A stretch of DNA of 64,000 nucleotides from Amphritea sp. 1_MG-2023 (GTDB lineage: Bacteria > Pseudomonadota > Gammaproteobacteria > Pseudomonadales > Balneatricaceae): assembly GCF_030547545.1 (NCBI RefSeq), contig NZ_JAUOQE010000014.1:37096-101095 (forward strand), given 5' to 3'. The position numbers and the translations under genes were made by a program. Positions within the stretch are counted from its first letter, which is position 1. The number at the start of each line of letters is the position of its first letter. Positions 48,681-58,417 of this stretch are shown in pieces. The notes under the pieces were generated by a model that saw nothing but the letters and a program-made list of their open reading frames with translations, was not told where the DNA came from and searched no databases.

Positions 48681-49709
48681 ATGAAAGCTAGAAAAATTAC
48701 CCAGTTTGTTAAAAGAGCAGCCACGCTATCGGTTCTTGCAAGCGGATTTGTATTTTCCAGTATGGTCAGTGCTGAGACGGTCACGATTGGTTATCAAGGT
48801 ATCATGAATCCTTGGAAAGCGGTCATTGCTGAAAAGCAACTAGAAAAAGCGACAGGCGTTGATATTGAATGGCGTCGATTCGATTCAGGTGCCAAGGTTA
48901 TTACGGCGATGGCATCGGGCGATGTTGATATTGCTACGGCGGGTTCAAGCCCGATTGCCGCGGCGGTTAACCGAGGACTAGAGATCGAATTGGTTTGGGT
49001 GCTAGAAAATATCAATGATGCCGAGGCGCTGGTTGTTCGCGACGGTTCAGGTATCGCTGCCCCGCAAGATCTAAGAGGCAAAAAAATCGGTGTACCGTTT
49101 GTATCCACGACGCATTTTCATATGTTGTTCGCCATGGAGCAGTTTGGTTTAACTGAAAAAGACGTGAAATTGATCAATATGCAGCCTAACGCGATTAATG
49201 CGGCATGGGAGCGTGGCGATATCGATGCGGCCTTTATCTGGGACCCTGCACTGGGACGCATTAAACAATCAGGTCATGTGCTATTTAGTTCGGGAGATCT
49301 CAGCCGTTGGGGTAAAGCCACTTTTGATGGTCTGGTGATTAACAAGTCACTCGGTGAGGAACAGCCTGAGTTTGTTGCGCAGATGATTAAATTGATTGCC
49401 GCTGCGGATGATGCTTATAAAGCAGAAAAAGACGGTTTGACGACTGAATCTCCTTTAGTGCAGTCCATTGCGAAAATGACCGGTGGTGCTGCGGCCGATG
49501 TGCCGGGTGTTCTTGCTCTGTATGACTTCCCGAGTTTGACGGCACAGACCGGCTGCGCTTGGTTAGGTTGTGGTGCTGAGGGTGGCGCATCTAAAGCGTT
49601 GCAGTTTACCTCTGAGTTTTTAAAGCAGCAGGGCAAAGTGCGCACCTTAGCGGATGATTACAGCGTGTTTGTAAACCCTTCATTCGCCGAAGCTGCCGCC
49701 AAGCTTTGA
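48681..49709 (+). CDS. tauA: taurine-binding periplasmic protein
   Basis: A 342-residue ABC binding protein with a signal peptide ending near MVSAE and blocks TVTIGYQGIMNPWKA, ATAGSSPIAAA and GDIDAAFIWDP typical of TauA. It delivers taurine to TauBC. ATG 48681 is used: AGGAG lies eight bases before it and a proper signal peptide follows, while the frame is open upstream. Confidence 0.92.
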   Translation: MKARKITQFVKRAATLSVLASGFVFSSMVSAETVTIGYQGIMNPWKAVIAEKQLEKATGVDIEWRRFDSGAKVITAMASGDVDIATAGSSPIAAAVNRGLEIELVWVLENINDAEALVVRDGSGIAAPQDLRGKKIGVPFVSTTHFHMLFAMEQFGLTEKDVKLINMQPNAINAAWERGDIDAAFIWDPALGRIKQSGHVLFSSGDLSRWGKATFDGLVINKSLGEEQPEFVAQMIKLIAAADDAYKAEKDGLTTESPLVQSIAKMTGGAAADVPGVLALYDFPSLTAQTGCAWLGCGAEGGASKALQFTSEFLKQQGKVRTLADDYSVFVNPSFAEAAAKL

Positions 49710-49723
49710 TCTGACCCAGCGAT

Positions 49724-49774
49724 AACCGTTTCGCGCACAAAGCAGATGTTGCTAATTAGCTGCGTGAAACGGTT
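49724..49774 (+). promoter_or_regulatory. tauA-tauB intergenic hairpin
   Basis: AACCGTTTCGCGCA (49724-49737) pairs with TGCGTGAAACGGTT (49761-49774) over 14 positions with one G-T. No T tract is seen. Such hairpins after binding-protein genes usually protect the tauA message or reduce downstream expression. Confidence 0.65.
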
Positions 49775-49807
49775 TCAATCATCACGGCTGTTTACAGGAG
49801 ATTTGGT

Positions 49808-50656
49808 ATGAGCCGATTACAAATTCATGATGTATCCGTTCTTTATCCGGGTGTGAATGGAGGGGAAGAGGTCACCGCACTTTCGGGTATTAATTTTAAT
49901 ATTGAACCCGGCGAGTTTGTGGTTGCCCTAGGCGCTTCTGGGTGTGGTAAAACCACACTGCTTAACCTGATGGCGGGTTTTATTCAACCATCTGAAGGAT
50001 ACTTAACACTGGGGGATAGCAGCATTGCTGGATTGCCTCGCGTGGCGTGTGGGCTGGACCTGCAAGATCAGATTTCTGGGCCCGGCAAAGATCGTGGTGT
50101 AGTGTTTCAGAAGCACGCTCTCTTGCCTTGGCTGAATGTGTTGGAAAATGCTGCATTTGGTCTTAAGTTGCAAGGGGTGGGAGAAAAGGAGCGAAAAGCA
50201 CGTGCCGCTGACTTTCTCAAACTCGTGGGCCTAGAAGGTTTTCATAATCATCCTGTTTATCAGCTATCCGGTGGAATGCAACAGCGAGTGGGTATTGCCC
50301 GCGCGCTAACCAATGATCCGCAGATGTTACTATTGGATGAGCCATTAGGTGCGCTCGATGCATTGACGCGGGAAGTCCTACAAGAGTTACTGTTGGATGT
50401 CTGGCGGGAAACCCAAAAAATGATGTTCTTTATCACGCACAGCGTCGAAGAAGCCCTGTTTATGGCTTCACGGTTGATTATTATGTCACCGCGTCCTGGG
50501 CGTATTACACATGAGTTTCCGCTGGAGTTTAATAAGATCTTCCTTGAAAACCGGGATGCTCGAAAAGTTAAATCGATGCCCGAATTTATCGCAATGCGAG
50601 AGAAAGTGTTGGGTATCATTCACGGTGATGAAGTCGCTGGTGGAGGGTTACACTGA
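49808..50656 (+). CDS. tauB: taurine ABC transporter ATP-binding protein
   Basis: A 282-residue ATPase with Walker A GASGCGKTT, signature LSGGMQQRVG, Walker B LLLDEP and a switch histidine in FITHS. It powers taurine import. AGGAG precedes the ATG, and the stop overlaps the tauC start by one base. Confidence 0.95.
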   Translation: MSRLQIHDVSVLYPGVNGGEEVTALSGINFNIEPGEFVVALGASGCGKTTLLNLMAGFIQPSEGYLTLGDSSIAGLPRVACGLDLQDQISGPGKDRGVVFQKHALLPWLNVLENAAFGLKLQGVGEKERKARAADFLKLVGLEGFHNHPVYQLSGGMQQRVGIARALTNDPQMLLLDEPLGALDALTREVLQELLLDVWRETQKMMFFITHSVEEALFMASRLIIMSPRPGRITHEFPLEFNKIFLENRDARKVKSMPEFIAMREKVLGIIHGDEVAGGGLH

Positions 50657-51558
50657 TGAATCAGACGACAATAGCAACACCGCCGAACGCTAACAAGTCG
50701 GTCAATGAACTCGTCAAGCCGACACTATTAAAACGGTGCTTATCGGTGTTTGCCGCAGGCCCTGTTAAACCGGGTGAATCTTATGGGGCGCCTGGGCAAG
50801 GGAAAAGTTTAGCGATTAGCTTATTCACCACGACGATGTTGATTGGTATATGGTATATCGCCACCTATTTCGAATGGGTTAAACCGCTATTTTTACCCTC
50901 GCCTGGTGCGGTTGTGATGCGTTTTTGGGAGGTGGCGACCGAAGGTTTTGCCAACGCCACCCTGCTGGAACACACCGGTTGGAGTATGATGCGAGTCTTT
51001 TCAGCCTTTTTATTGGCGCTCGTGACCGCTGTACCGATTGGTATTTTTATGGGGGTTAACCGTATCGCGCGCGGTATTTTTGATCCAATTATTGAATTTT
51101 ATCGTCCACTACCGCCATTGGCCTATTTACCGCTGGTGATCATCTGGCTGGGTATTGGTGAAGTGTCAAAGGTCGTGCTGATCTATCTGGCGATCTTCGC
51201 ACCCATGGCTTTGAGTGCGAGAGCGGGTGTTAAATCCGTGGCGATGGAGCAGATACATGCAGCTTATTCGATGGGTGCAAGTCGCTGGCAGGTCATTAAA
51301 CATATTATTCTGATTAACGCGTTGCCAGAGATCCTGACCGGTATGCGCATCGGTATTGGCTTCGGTTGGACGACACTCGTGGCCGCTGAAATGGTGGCAG
51401 CACAGGCAGGCTTAGGCTTTATGGTACTGAATGCGGCAGAGTTTCTGGTGACCGATATCGTTATTATGGGGATTGTCGTCATCGGTATCATCGCCTATCT
51501 ATTCGATATGTTGATGCGTTACCTCGAGAGAAAGCTGGTGCCTTGGAAAGGGCGTTGA
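50656..51558 (+). CDS. tauC: taurine ABC transporter permease
   Basis: A 300-residue BPD_transp_1 permease with about six helices and the EAA-like loop AAYSMGASRWQVIKHI that contacts TauB. It is the last gene of tauABC, followed by a terminator. Confidence 0.94.
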   Translation: MNQTTIATPPNANKSVNELVKPTLLKRCLSVFAAGPVKPGESYGAPGQGKSLAISLFTTTMLIGIWYIATYFEWVKPLFLPSPGAVVMRFWEVATEGFANATLLEHTGWSMMRVFSAFLLALVTAVPIGIFMGVNRIARGIFDPIIEFYRPLPPLAYLPLVIIWLGIGEVSKVVLIYLAIFAPMALSARAGVKSVAMEQIHAAYSMGASRWQVIKHIILINALPEILTGMRIGIGFGWTTLVAAEMVAAQAGLGFMVLNAAEFLVTDIVIMGIVVIGIIAYLFDMLMRYLERKLVPWKGR

Positions 51559-51601
51559 TACCGGTTGATAGTATTCACGCTTGATTTAAGGCCGTGAAAC
51601 A

Positions 51602-51641
51602 TAAAGACAGATAGACCGCTTGCCGTGTTTATCTGTCTTTA
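51602..51641 (+). terminator. tauABC terminator
   Basis: A perfect 12-bp stem, TAAAGACAGATA/TATCTGTCTTTA, with a 16-base loop sits 44 bases after the tauC stop. A second small hairpin (TAGCCT/AGGCTA) follows. Confidence 0.7.
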
Positions 51642-51804
51642 GCCTATTGGCAGGCTATGCCAGTGGTCTATCCAGAAGTGCTTTTAAAAAGTGCTTTTAT
51701 AAAGGCTGCCATCCAGACGCGAAAAACATCTTTAATCACTTCCCTCACATCACTTTTCTAACCTTATACTTTCTAAGGTTATCAGTATGTTCGGTATAGC
51801 CCAG

Positions 51805-52338
51805 TTATGGCTTGTTAAACACCAGTCGATTGTTAACATCGCGGCTCTGTTTGATCAGTTCGGGATGATTAATATCACGGTTTTGTTTCGCCATGCGATC
51901 ATATAACAATACATTGACGGTCGCCGCCAAGTTCATACAGCCGATGGTGGGAATATAGACCACTGCATCGGCAGCATCGATGGTCGCTTGATCAATGGAG
52001 CTATCTTCGGGACCAAAAACATAGAGGGCGTGTTCTGGATGAATAAACTCGGGTAGGGGAGTGGCACCTTCGGCGAGCTCGATACAGATCAGCTTCTGCG
52101 AGGGGCTAGTCAGCCCAACAAAGGATGTCACCGGTGTGAGCGCAATGGACTGATTAACGTTACGCGTATCGGTATGATATTTGGCGGCTCTTTCAAAGCG
52201 TGTACCACTATAGAAGATTGCCGAGGCGCCATAGCAGCCCGCTGCTCGCATAACGGCTCCCACATTGGAGGGGCTTTTGGGGTTACACAGCCCGATGGCT
52301 GCTGAACCTAGATTTTCCACGCTATCATCCTTATTCAA
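51805..52338 (-). CDS. SpoU/TrmH-family RNA 2'-O-methyltransferase
   Basis: A 177-residue SPOUT methyltransferase with motif 1 NPKSPSNVGAVMRAA, motif 2 LYVFGPEDSSI and motif 3 IPTIGCMNLAATVNVLLYD forming the knotted SAM site. The exact rRNA or tRNA target is not determined. It is six bases after glsA in a three-gene minus-strand operon with rhlE. Confidence 0.88.
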   Translation of the reverse strand: MNKDDSVENLGSAAIGLCNPKSPSNVGAVMRAAGCYGASAIFYSGTRFERAAKYHTDTRNVNQSIALTPVTSFVGLTSPSQKLICIELAEGATPLPEFIHPEHALYVFGPEDSSIDQATIDAADAVVYIPTIGCMNLAATVNVLLYDRMAKQNRDINHPELIKQSRDVNNRLVFNKP

Positions 52339-52344
52339 ACAAGC

Positions 52345-53265
52345 TTAACCAAAAATAGACCAACCGGTGTGCTGTACGAGTTTTTCCAGTGCTGCGGTGC
52401 CCAGTTTACTATTACCGACATCATCTAAACCGGGTGACCAGACGGCAATCGATGCCTTGCCCGGTGCGATGGCGAGAATGCCACCGCCCACACCACTTTT
52501 ACCGGGTAGTCCGACACGGAAAGCAAATTCGCCCGAGCCATCATAGTGTCCGCACATTAACATCAGCGAGTTGATACGGCGAGCGCGTTGAGTCGAAACG
52601 ACGCGCGTACCCGACACCGGGTTACGACCATTATCCACTAAAAACAGTCCCGCTTTCGCCAGTTGCTGAGTGTTCATGGCGATCGAGCAGTGATGAAAGT
52701 AGGTGCCTAAGACGCAATCGACCGGATTATCTAAGCGCCCAAACGATGCCATAAAGTGTGCTAGAGAGGCGTTACGGTCGCCTCGACTTTGTTCTGAACG
52801 AGCCACTTTTTCGTCGATACTGATACTATCGTCAGCGGCAATAAAACGGACAAACTGTAAGATCTCTGCCAGCGTTTCTTTCGGCTGATGGCCCATTAAA
52901 ATGGCATCAGCGATAGCGATCGCGCCGGCATTAATGAAGGGGTTTCGCGGTTTTCCGTGTTCATGTTCTAACTGCACAATCGAGTTAAATGGATCGCCCG
53001 AGGGTTCACGTCCAACTCGTGACCACACCGCATCGCCGAGCTTGCCCAATGCAATGGTTAGGGTAAAGGCTTTCGATATACTCTGTATCGAGAATAGTTG
53101 TTGACTGTCACCGGCACTAAAGATGCGGCCATCGGCTAGCGCTACGGTGATAGCAAATTGATTGGCATCGATACAGGCTAATTGAGGGATATAGTCCGCG
53201 ACTTTACCGCGGTCGGCACTCGCGCCAACGGTGGCGACGATCTGATCTAAAATATCTTGCACCAC
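52345..53265 (-). CDS. glsA: glutaminase
   Basis: A 306-residue glutaminase of the beta-lactamase-like fold with the catalytic S-x-x-K in [12 protein letters not shown] and the C-terminal GKSGVGGGI block. It hydrolyses glutamine to glutamate and ammonium in the cytosol. It starts with GTG (two in tandem) after AAGGAG, nine bases downstream of rhlE. Confidence 0.94.
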   Translation of the reverse strand: MVQDILDQIVATVGASADRGKVADYIPQLACIDANQFAITVALADGRIFSAGDSQQLFSIQSISKAFTLTIALGKLGDAVWSRVGREPSGDPFNSIVQLEHEHGKPRNPFINAGAIAIADAILMGHQPKETLAEILQFVRFIAADDSISIDEKVARSEQSRGDRNASLAHFMASFGRLDNPVDCVLGTYFHHCSIAMNTQQLAKAGLFLVDNGRNPVSGTRVVSTQRARRINSLMLMCGHYDGSGEFAFRVGLPGKSGVGGGILAIAPGKASIAVWSPGLDDVGNSKLGTAALEKLVQHTGWSIFG

Positions 53266-53273
53266 AGCTCTCC

Positions 53274-54491
53274 TTATCGTCTGCGTGAGCGACCTGTTGG
53301 CTTACTGCGCCGATTATTGTTGCTGCGGCCGGGCTTTTTTCGCTGACCGAAATCTTGCTCAAGGCTGGGCTCATAGCCGGGTAGCCATTGCTGCATTAAG
53401 TGGCCATCTAGAATCTTATGCACTTCATCGAGTAACCACTTTTCATCCGCACTGAGCAGCGTGATCGCAACACCGTTTTTGCCCGCTCGACCGGTGCGGC
53501 CTATGCGGTGAATATAATCTTCCGCATTATGGGGTAGCTCATAATTGATCACATATTTAAGTTGCTGAATATCTAAACCGCGTGACGCGACATCGGTGGC
53601 AACCAGTACTCGAATCGAGCCATCTTTAAAGCCTGCCAGCGCTCTTTCACGAGCCCCCTGAGACTTATCACCGTGAATCGCGGCGGTTTTTAAGCCGTCT
53701 TTACACATCTCTTTGGCTAGAGTATCGGCACCCTGCTTGGTGCGAGTAAATACCAACACCTGTTGCCAATTGTTTGAGCCAATTAGATAGGAGGTGATCT
53801 CCCGTTTACGCTGCTTATCCACTTCATAGGCGATCTGTTCTACCTGACTGGCGGCGGCGTTACGCTGATCAACTTCAATCAGTACGGGCTCAGTGAGTAA
53901 TTGTTGACTGAGTTTAAATATCGCATCATCGAATGTCGCTGAGAATAGCAGGGTTTGACGGCTATCGGGTACGCTACGAAGAATCCGTTTAATATCATCG
54001 ATGAAGCCCATATCCAACATGCGATCCGCCTCATCGAGAACCAAGAAAACCAGTTGACTGAGATCGATCGCTTGACGGGATAGTAAATCGATTAAACGAC
54101 CCGGCGTGGCCACGAGAATATCGACACCTTGGGAGATGGCATCCAACTGTGGGTTAACACTCACGCCGCCATAAGCGGCCACAGTTCGCAGCGGTAGGTG
54201 TTTAGCATAATCCTTGAAGCTCTGTGCCACTTGTTGAGCGAGTTCGCGTGTGGGCGTCAATACCAGTGTGCTGACGACGGTGGCCGGTGTTTTCGTTTTG
54301 GCTAAAACGTGCAGGATAGGCAAAGCAAAGGCGGCTGTTTTACCTGTGCCCGTTTGTGCGCCCGCCATGAGATCTTGCTGATTTAAAATAGTCGGGATAG
54401 CGGCTTGTTGTACTGGAGTGGGTTGGCTATAGCCCTTTTCTTCAATGGCTTGCAGCAGTGAAGGGTGTAAACCAAAAGATGAAAAACTCAT
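53274..54491 (-). CDS. rhlE: DEAD-box ATP-dependent RNA helicase (RhlE type)
   Basis: A 405-residue helicase with Q-motif, [16 protein letters not shown] and HRIGRTGR motifs and a short basic RS/RR-rich tail, as in RhlE. It remodels RNA in ribosome assembly or decay. It is the first gene of rhlE-glsA-methyltransferase. Confidence 0.93.
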   Translation of the reverse strand: MSFSSFGLHPSLLQAIEEKGYSQPTPVQQAAIPTILNQQDLMAGAQTGTGKTAAFALPILHVLAKTKTPATVVSTLVLTPTRELAQQVAQSFKDYAKHLPLRTVAAYGGVSVNPQLDAISQGVDILVATPGRLIDLLSRQAIDLSQLVFLVLDEADRMLDMGFIDDIKRILRSVPDSRQTLLFSATFDDAIFKLSQQLLTEPVLIEVDQRNAAASQVEQIAYEVDKQRKREITSYLIGSNNWQQVLVFTRTKQGADTLAKEMCKDGLKTAAIHGDKSQGARERALAGFKDGSIRVLVATDVASRGLDIQQLKYVINYELPHNAEDYIHRIGRTGRAGKNGVAITLLSADEKWLLDEVHKILDGHLMQQWLPGYEPSLEQDFGQRKKPGRSNNNRRSKPTGRSRRR

Positions 54492-54608
54492 AACCTAAAC
54501 CTTAACATTTGAATAGGCGCGAGTTTATCAGATAAGTACGCTGTTTGCGGCGAAAAGATCACTGAAAAGAGAGCGGGGGCGACGCCTAACCGTTGTCCCC
54601 GCCGACGA

Positions 54609-55313
54609 CTATAGCCCGTTGATTAACCACTCGAGCGTGTTTTGCACTTTGTTCACCCACACCTTCGCGCGCTGTCTTTCCATCAAGCCTAGATGAGGAA
54701 CATCATTATCTTTCAGGTTAGCGGCGGCCCAAAAGCTAAGCCCCAGTTTTTCAATCTTCTGCATGGTCGAGGTATGCAGTGCAGGGATATAAAACTGTGC
54801 CACGGGTTTGACGGAGGGATCGAATCCTTGCAGCGGTGCTAATGCTTCGATGTTGCTAAAGTCCGTGCCGCGGCCTTGATTCTTAGCCACAATGACAGAG
54901 AGTTGTTGGCTATATTTGCTGAGGAAGTTGTCTAGCAGGTTCACTGAGTCGGGGCCGCTATCAACCGCATACCAGTAGACTAATTTTATATCCATCTCCT
55001 GACACATATCGATGACGCCGTTCTCCTCAATCCAGCGGTCGAGAAAACGTTCGCTTTGAGCTGGTAGATCGATCAGGACATTGCAATCATCCTCTAATGC
55101 CAGTTCCATAATCTGATCGATGCTTTCAAAGTGATCAAGATTAATGTTTCGGGTGTAGTCGGCGTAATAGCGACTTAACGTCGGGTGAGACTGATCGGCA
55201 TCCAGTCCGATATAGGGTTGTGATTTATCGAGAAAATACTGTGATAAAAGGCGGGATAATACCGATTTTCCAACGCCGCCTTTTTCACCACCGACAAAAT
55301 GAATCGTACTCAT
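54609..55313 (-). CDS. orphan ParA/MinD-like ATPase
   Basis: A 234-residue P-loop protein with the deviant Walker A GGEKGGVGKSV at residue 8 and DADQSHPTLSRYY and LIDLPAQSE blocks (Walker A' and B). It has no partner ParB or binding site beside it. Similar ATPases occur on plasmids and in mobilisation or secretion loci, where they segregate or position DNA or complexes. Its role here is unknown. Confidence 0.82.
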   Translation of the reverse strand: MSTIHFVGGEKGGVGKSVLSRLLSQYFLDKSQPYIGLDADQSHPTLSRYYADYTRNINLDHFESIDQIMELALEDDCNVLIDLPAQSERFLDRWIEENGVIDMCQEMDIKLVYWYAVDSGPDSVNLLDNFLSKYSQQLSVIVAKNQGRGTDFSNIEALAPLQGFDPSVKPVAQFYIPALHTSTMQKIEKLGLSFWAAANLKDNDVPHLGLMERQRAKVWVNKVQNTLEWLINGL

Positions 55314-55567
55314 GAATTTAATATCCGTAATATTCGTTTGTTGTAAATGCTGCAGTATAAAATGCGCTAATGAATAAGGTATTTCAAGCCTATTGTGTTA
55401 ATCATTGGTCTGAGGAGGTAAATCCGTTTAAACGCACTAAAGCGGGGCGAGTTAGAGACGCAATTAAGTTACGCCAAGAGAACTTTTTGAATGTTTAGAT
55501 TAAAGCATTCTGATCTATTTAAGAGCCTGACCCTAGCGTTGAATCTTGCTTAGCGGGCAGGAAAGCC

Positions 55568-55870
55568 TTAAGCGCGCATATAAGACCAACCACCGGCTTG
55601 TTGATGAGCAAGGTACTGAACGGCGGCATCCACTAGCTTAACGTCTGCCTGAGCTGAAAGGGCTTGCGCTTGTAAGCTATTACGACAGAGCACCAATCGA
55701 CTTAAAATATCGTCGTCTGTTAGAGTAACAGCGAGAGCCATCGCTGGGCCATTGACGACTATTTCCACTTGGGCATCCGCTTCTAATTTAAGCAAATTAC
55801 GGGCGTTGTTTTGCGCTCGCTTTAATGCATCCACTGTCGGTGCGTGGATCAACAATTGAGTCACTGGCAT
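55568..55870 (-). CDS. DsrE-like protein
   Basis: A 100-residue protein of the DsrE/F fold: it has the NNARNLL and EIVVNGPAMAL blocks, a cysteine in LCRNSL and the family end GGWSYMRA. DsrE-type proteins carry sulfur (persulfide) or bind small ligands. It is 19 bases after the ABC ATPase gene, which suggests a role in processing the sulfur of the imported compound. Confidence 0.78.
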   Translation of the reverse strand: MPVTQLLIHAPTVDALKRAQNNARNLLKLEADAQVEIVVNGPAMALAVTLTDDDILSRLVLCRNSLQAQALSAQADVKLVDAAVQYLAHQQAGGWSYMRA

Positions 55871-55889
55871 GAGGGTGTCCTTCTCAAAG

Positions 55890-56621
55890 TTAAAGTGCGT
55901 TCGCGATGTCTTGAGCTATTGTTTGTAATGTATCGGTGCCACGTAGTCGTGGACGAGGCAGATCAATGGGTTTTTCTAACACGATGTTCGCCGGTGAACC
56001 CGATAGTACAATGACTCGATCGGCTAAATATACCGCTTCTTCAATATCGTGAGTGATAAACATCACCGCTTTACGCGTTTGCTCCCAGATCGACAGTAAC
56101 TGATCTTGCAAATGGTGACGCGTGATGGCGTCTACCGCACTAAAGGGTTCATCCATTAATAACAGGTGTGGCTTGACCGCCAATGCTCTGGCAATGCCGC
56201 CCCGTTGTACTTGGCCGCCCGACAACTGATGTGGCCAACGTTCAGCCAACGCATCAAGGCGAGTCAGTTTTAATACGTCGTCTACTCGGTTGCGTTTCTC
56301 TTCGGCGGTCAGTTTCAGGCCGGTCAGCCCGTAAGCCACGTTGCTACGCAGTCGACGCCAAGGCATAAGACGACCATCTTGAAACACAACGCTGCGCGAG
56401 CGTCGGGTTTCGTCTTCTTCCACGTTCAGTGAAATAGTGCCTTGACTCGCCGACGTAAGGCCAGCCACACAGCGTAACAGTGTCGATTTACCCACGCCTG
56501 AACCACCCACGACCGCTATAAACTCGCCGTCTTCTATTTGAAGATTTAAATTGGAAAACACGGGATCAGGGTTGTCACCGTAGTGATAACTCAGGTCTTC
56601 GATCTTTAGGATGGGCGCCAT
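55890..56621 (-). CDS. ABC transporter ATPase (sulfonate/nitrate type)
   Basis: A 243-residue ATPase with Walker A GGSGVGKST, LSGGQVQRGGIARAL and LLLMDEP. It belongs to the SsuB/TauB/NrtD group. It overlaps the permease gene by 16 bases, so the two are coupled. Confidence 0.92.
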   Translation of the reverse strand: MAPILKIEDLSYHYGDNPDPVFSNLNLQIEDGEFIAVVGGSGVGKSTLLRCVAGLTSASQGTISLNVEEDETRRSRSVVFQDGRLMPWRRLRSNVAYGLTGLKLTAEEKRNRVDDVLKLTRLDALAERWPHQLSGGQVQRGGIARALAVKPHLLLMDEPFSAVDAITRHHLQDQLLSIWEQTRKAVMFITHDIEEAVYLADRVIVLSGSPANIVLEKPIDLPRPRLRGTDTLQTIAQDIANAL

Positions 56622-57388
56622 GTTAACACTCGCTTTTCAATCAAACCAAATAGGGTATCGCTCAAGGTGTAAACCAGAGAAATAATCAGCATGTAAACCA
56701 CAACCACTTCGTAAGCGCCGACGCCAGCGGCTGAATTCATCTCTTGTCCCATGCCAGGCACGCCTAACAATTCAGCAGCGATCAAGGTCATCCACGCTTG
56801 TCCAATACCGGTGCGAATACCCGAAAAAATTCCTGTTGCCGCTCCAGGTAAGGTTACTTGAAAGGCTTGACGCAAATGGCCATTTTGACCAAAGGCTCGA
56901 GCCAGTTCATAAAAACGAGAATCTACATTGCGTACCGCAGAATAGGTTGCAAAATAGTTTACCCAGAATACGCCTATCGCAATCACGAAGGCGGCTCCCG
57001 CATGGCTTACTTTGAACCAAGCGATGGCAAAGACTACCCAGGCTAATGGCGGAATTGGCCGCAGAATTCGCGCGAGCAAAGCATGTAATGCATCTAGCAG
57101 CGATGAAGACGCCGCTAATGTACCCACTAAGAAACCAAGAAACGTACCAATCGCCAAGCCCCACGCGTAATGAACTAAACTTGAGAGGACTGCGGGCATT
57201 AAACGTTCGGATGTCCACTCATCAGCCAGTGCTTGTGGCAGTTTAAAGGGGTCTGGAATGGTGCCAGCCGCCGCCCAGCCTGCCGCTTGCGCGTATTTCC
57301 ACAACAGCACAAATGCGGCTAGACCTAACATACCCAGTAAAGCACGCCCCCATCGTGAGCGTGTTAAAGGGTGAGTGTGTGATTCCAT
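56606..57388 (-). CDS. ABC transporter permease (sulfonate/nitrate type)
   Basis: A 260-residue BPD permease with about six helices and the EAA-type loop ELARAFGQNGHLRQAFQVTLP. It is nine bases after the binding-protein gene. The group includes SsuC and TauC. Confidence 0.92.
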   Translation of the reverse strand: MESHTHPLTRSRWGRALLGMLGLAAFVLLWKYAQAAGWAAAGTIPDPFKLPQALADEWTSERLMPAVLSSLVHYAWGLAIGTFLGFLVGTLAASSSLLDALHALLARILRPIPPLAWVVFAIAWFKVSHAGAAFVIAIGVFWVNYFATYSAVRNVDSRFYELARAFGQNGHLRQAFQVTLPGAATGIFSGIRTGIGQAWMTLIAAELLGVPGMGQEMNSAAGVGAYEVVVVYMLIISLVYTLSDTLFGLIEKRVLTWRPS

Positions 57389-57397
57389 GATGTGGCA

Positions 57398-58417
57398 TTA
57401 CTCCCTAGTGAGTTCGTTATAAAAACGAACATCAAACAGTGCGTTTAGGTCAACGCTTGCTTTAAGTGTGCCTTGACTGGCTTGAAAATCATGCATGGTA
57501 CGGGTGCCATCTATGATGGCGTTCGGATCTGCTTCGAACTGATCGTGTGAATTCTGCAACGCATTCAAGATAATGTGTTTCGGTAAACGACCACCACCGA
57601 CGTATTTGCCAACGGCTTTTATCGCTTTTTCTGGGGCATTACGCAGTTCATCGGTGGCTGCGATGTGTGCTTTCACTAGTGCTTTCACCAATTCTGGATG
57701 CTCATTGATCAATGATTCACGCACGGCTAATACCGCACCCGGCTGATGAGGGAACATGCCAGAGCCTGAGGCCACGACTTTAGCAGCGGATTTTTTATCA
57801 CGAATAATGCTAACGACGGGCTCTAAAATAGCTGCGCCATCGACCGCTTCGGTCATCAATGCTTGTTGTACCTGAGCCGCGCCTTGGTAAATGATGTCGA
57901 TGTTTTGCTTAATCTCATCAGTGCTCATACCGAGTTGTTTTTGCAACCAGTACTGCAACACCGTTTCGGGTACCGAACCTCTAGGGAAGGTAGAAATCAC
58001 GGCTTTACGGCCTTTATCCGCTTTAAAGCGAGCAAACGCCGTGTTCGCATCACCATTATCAAAGTAAGGAGACAGTTCGCCCAATGCGATCATGCTGATT
58101 TGTTCAACAATGTTAGAGGCAACCACTTTAATGTCTGCCCCTTTGGCACGCGCTACCATGGCGGGTCCAATACCAAGATAGGCAACATCTAATTGGCCGG
58201 CTAAGAGCGCTTGCACAATGGCGGGTCCATTTTGAAATTGAAACAACTTAGGGTCGCTAACGCCTACCTTTTCCAAGGAATCACCTTCCAAAACAATAAA
58301 GGCTTGGGAAATCGGAATAATAGGCATATAGCCAATTTCAAGATTTTTGTCGGTCGCAGTCACTAAACTACTCCAGCCACACAAGAACAAGGTCATCAGG
58401 GCCACGAATCGAGACAT
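57398..58417 (-). CDS. ABC substrate-binding protein (sulfonate/nitrate type)
   Basis: A 339-residue NMT1/SsuA-type protein with a signal peptide (residues 1-21, ending near TATD) and the ALLAGQLDVAYLGIGPA motif. It is the first gene of a four-gene operon with permease, ATPase and DsrE-like protein. Substrate could be an aliphatic sulfonate or a related sulfur compound; not certain. Confidence 0.88.
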   Translation of the reverse strand: MSRFVALMTLFLCGWSSLVTATDKNLEIGYMPIIPISQAFIVLEGDSLEKVGVSDPKLFQFQNGPAIVQALLAGQLDVAYLGIGPAMVARAKGADIKVVASNIVEQISMIALGELSPYFDNGDANTAFARFKADKGRKAVISTFPRGSVPETVLQYWLQKQLGMSTDEIKQNIDIIYQGAAQVQQALMTEAVDGAAILEPVVSIIRDKKSAAKVVASGSGMFPHQPGAVLAVRESLINEHPELVKALVKAHIAATDELRNAPEKAIKAVGKYVGGGRLPKHIILNALQNSHDQFEADPNAIIDGTRTMHDFQASQGTLKASVDLNALFDVRFYNELTRE

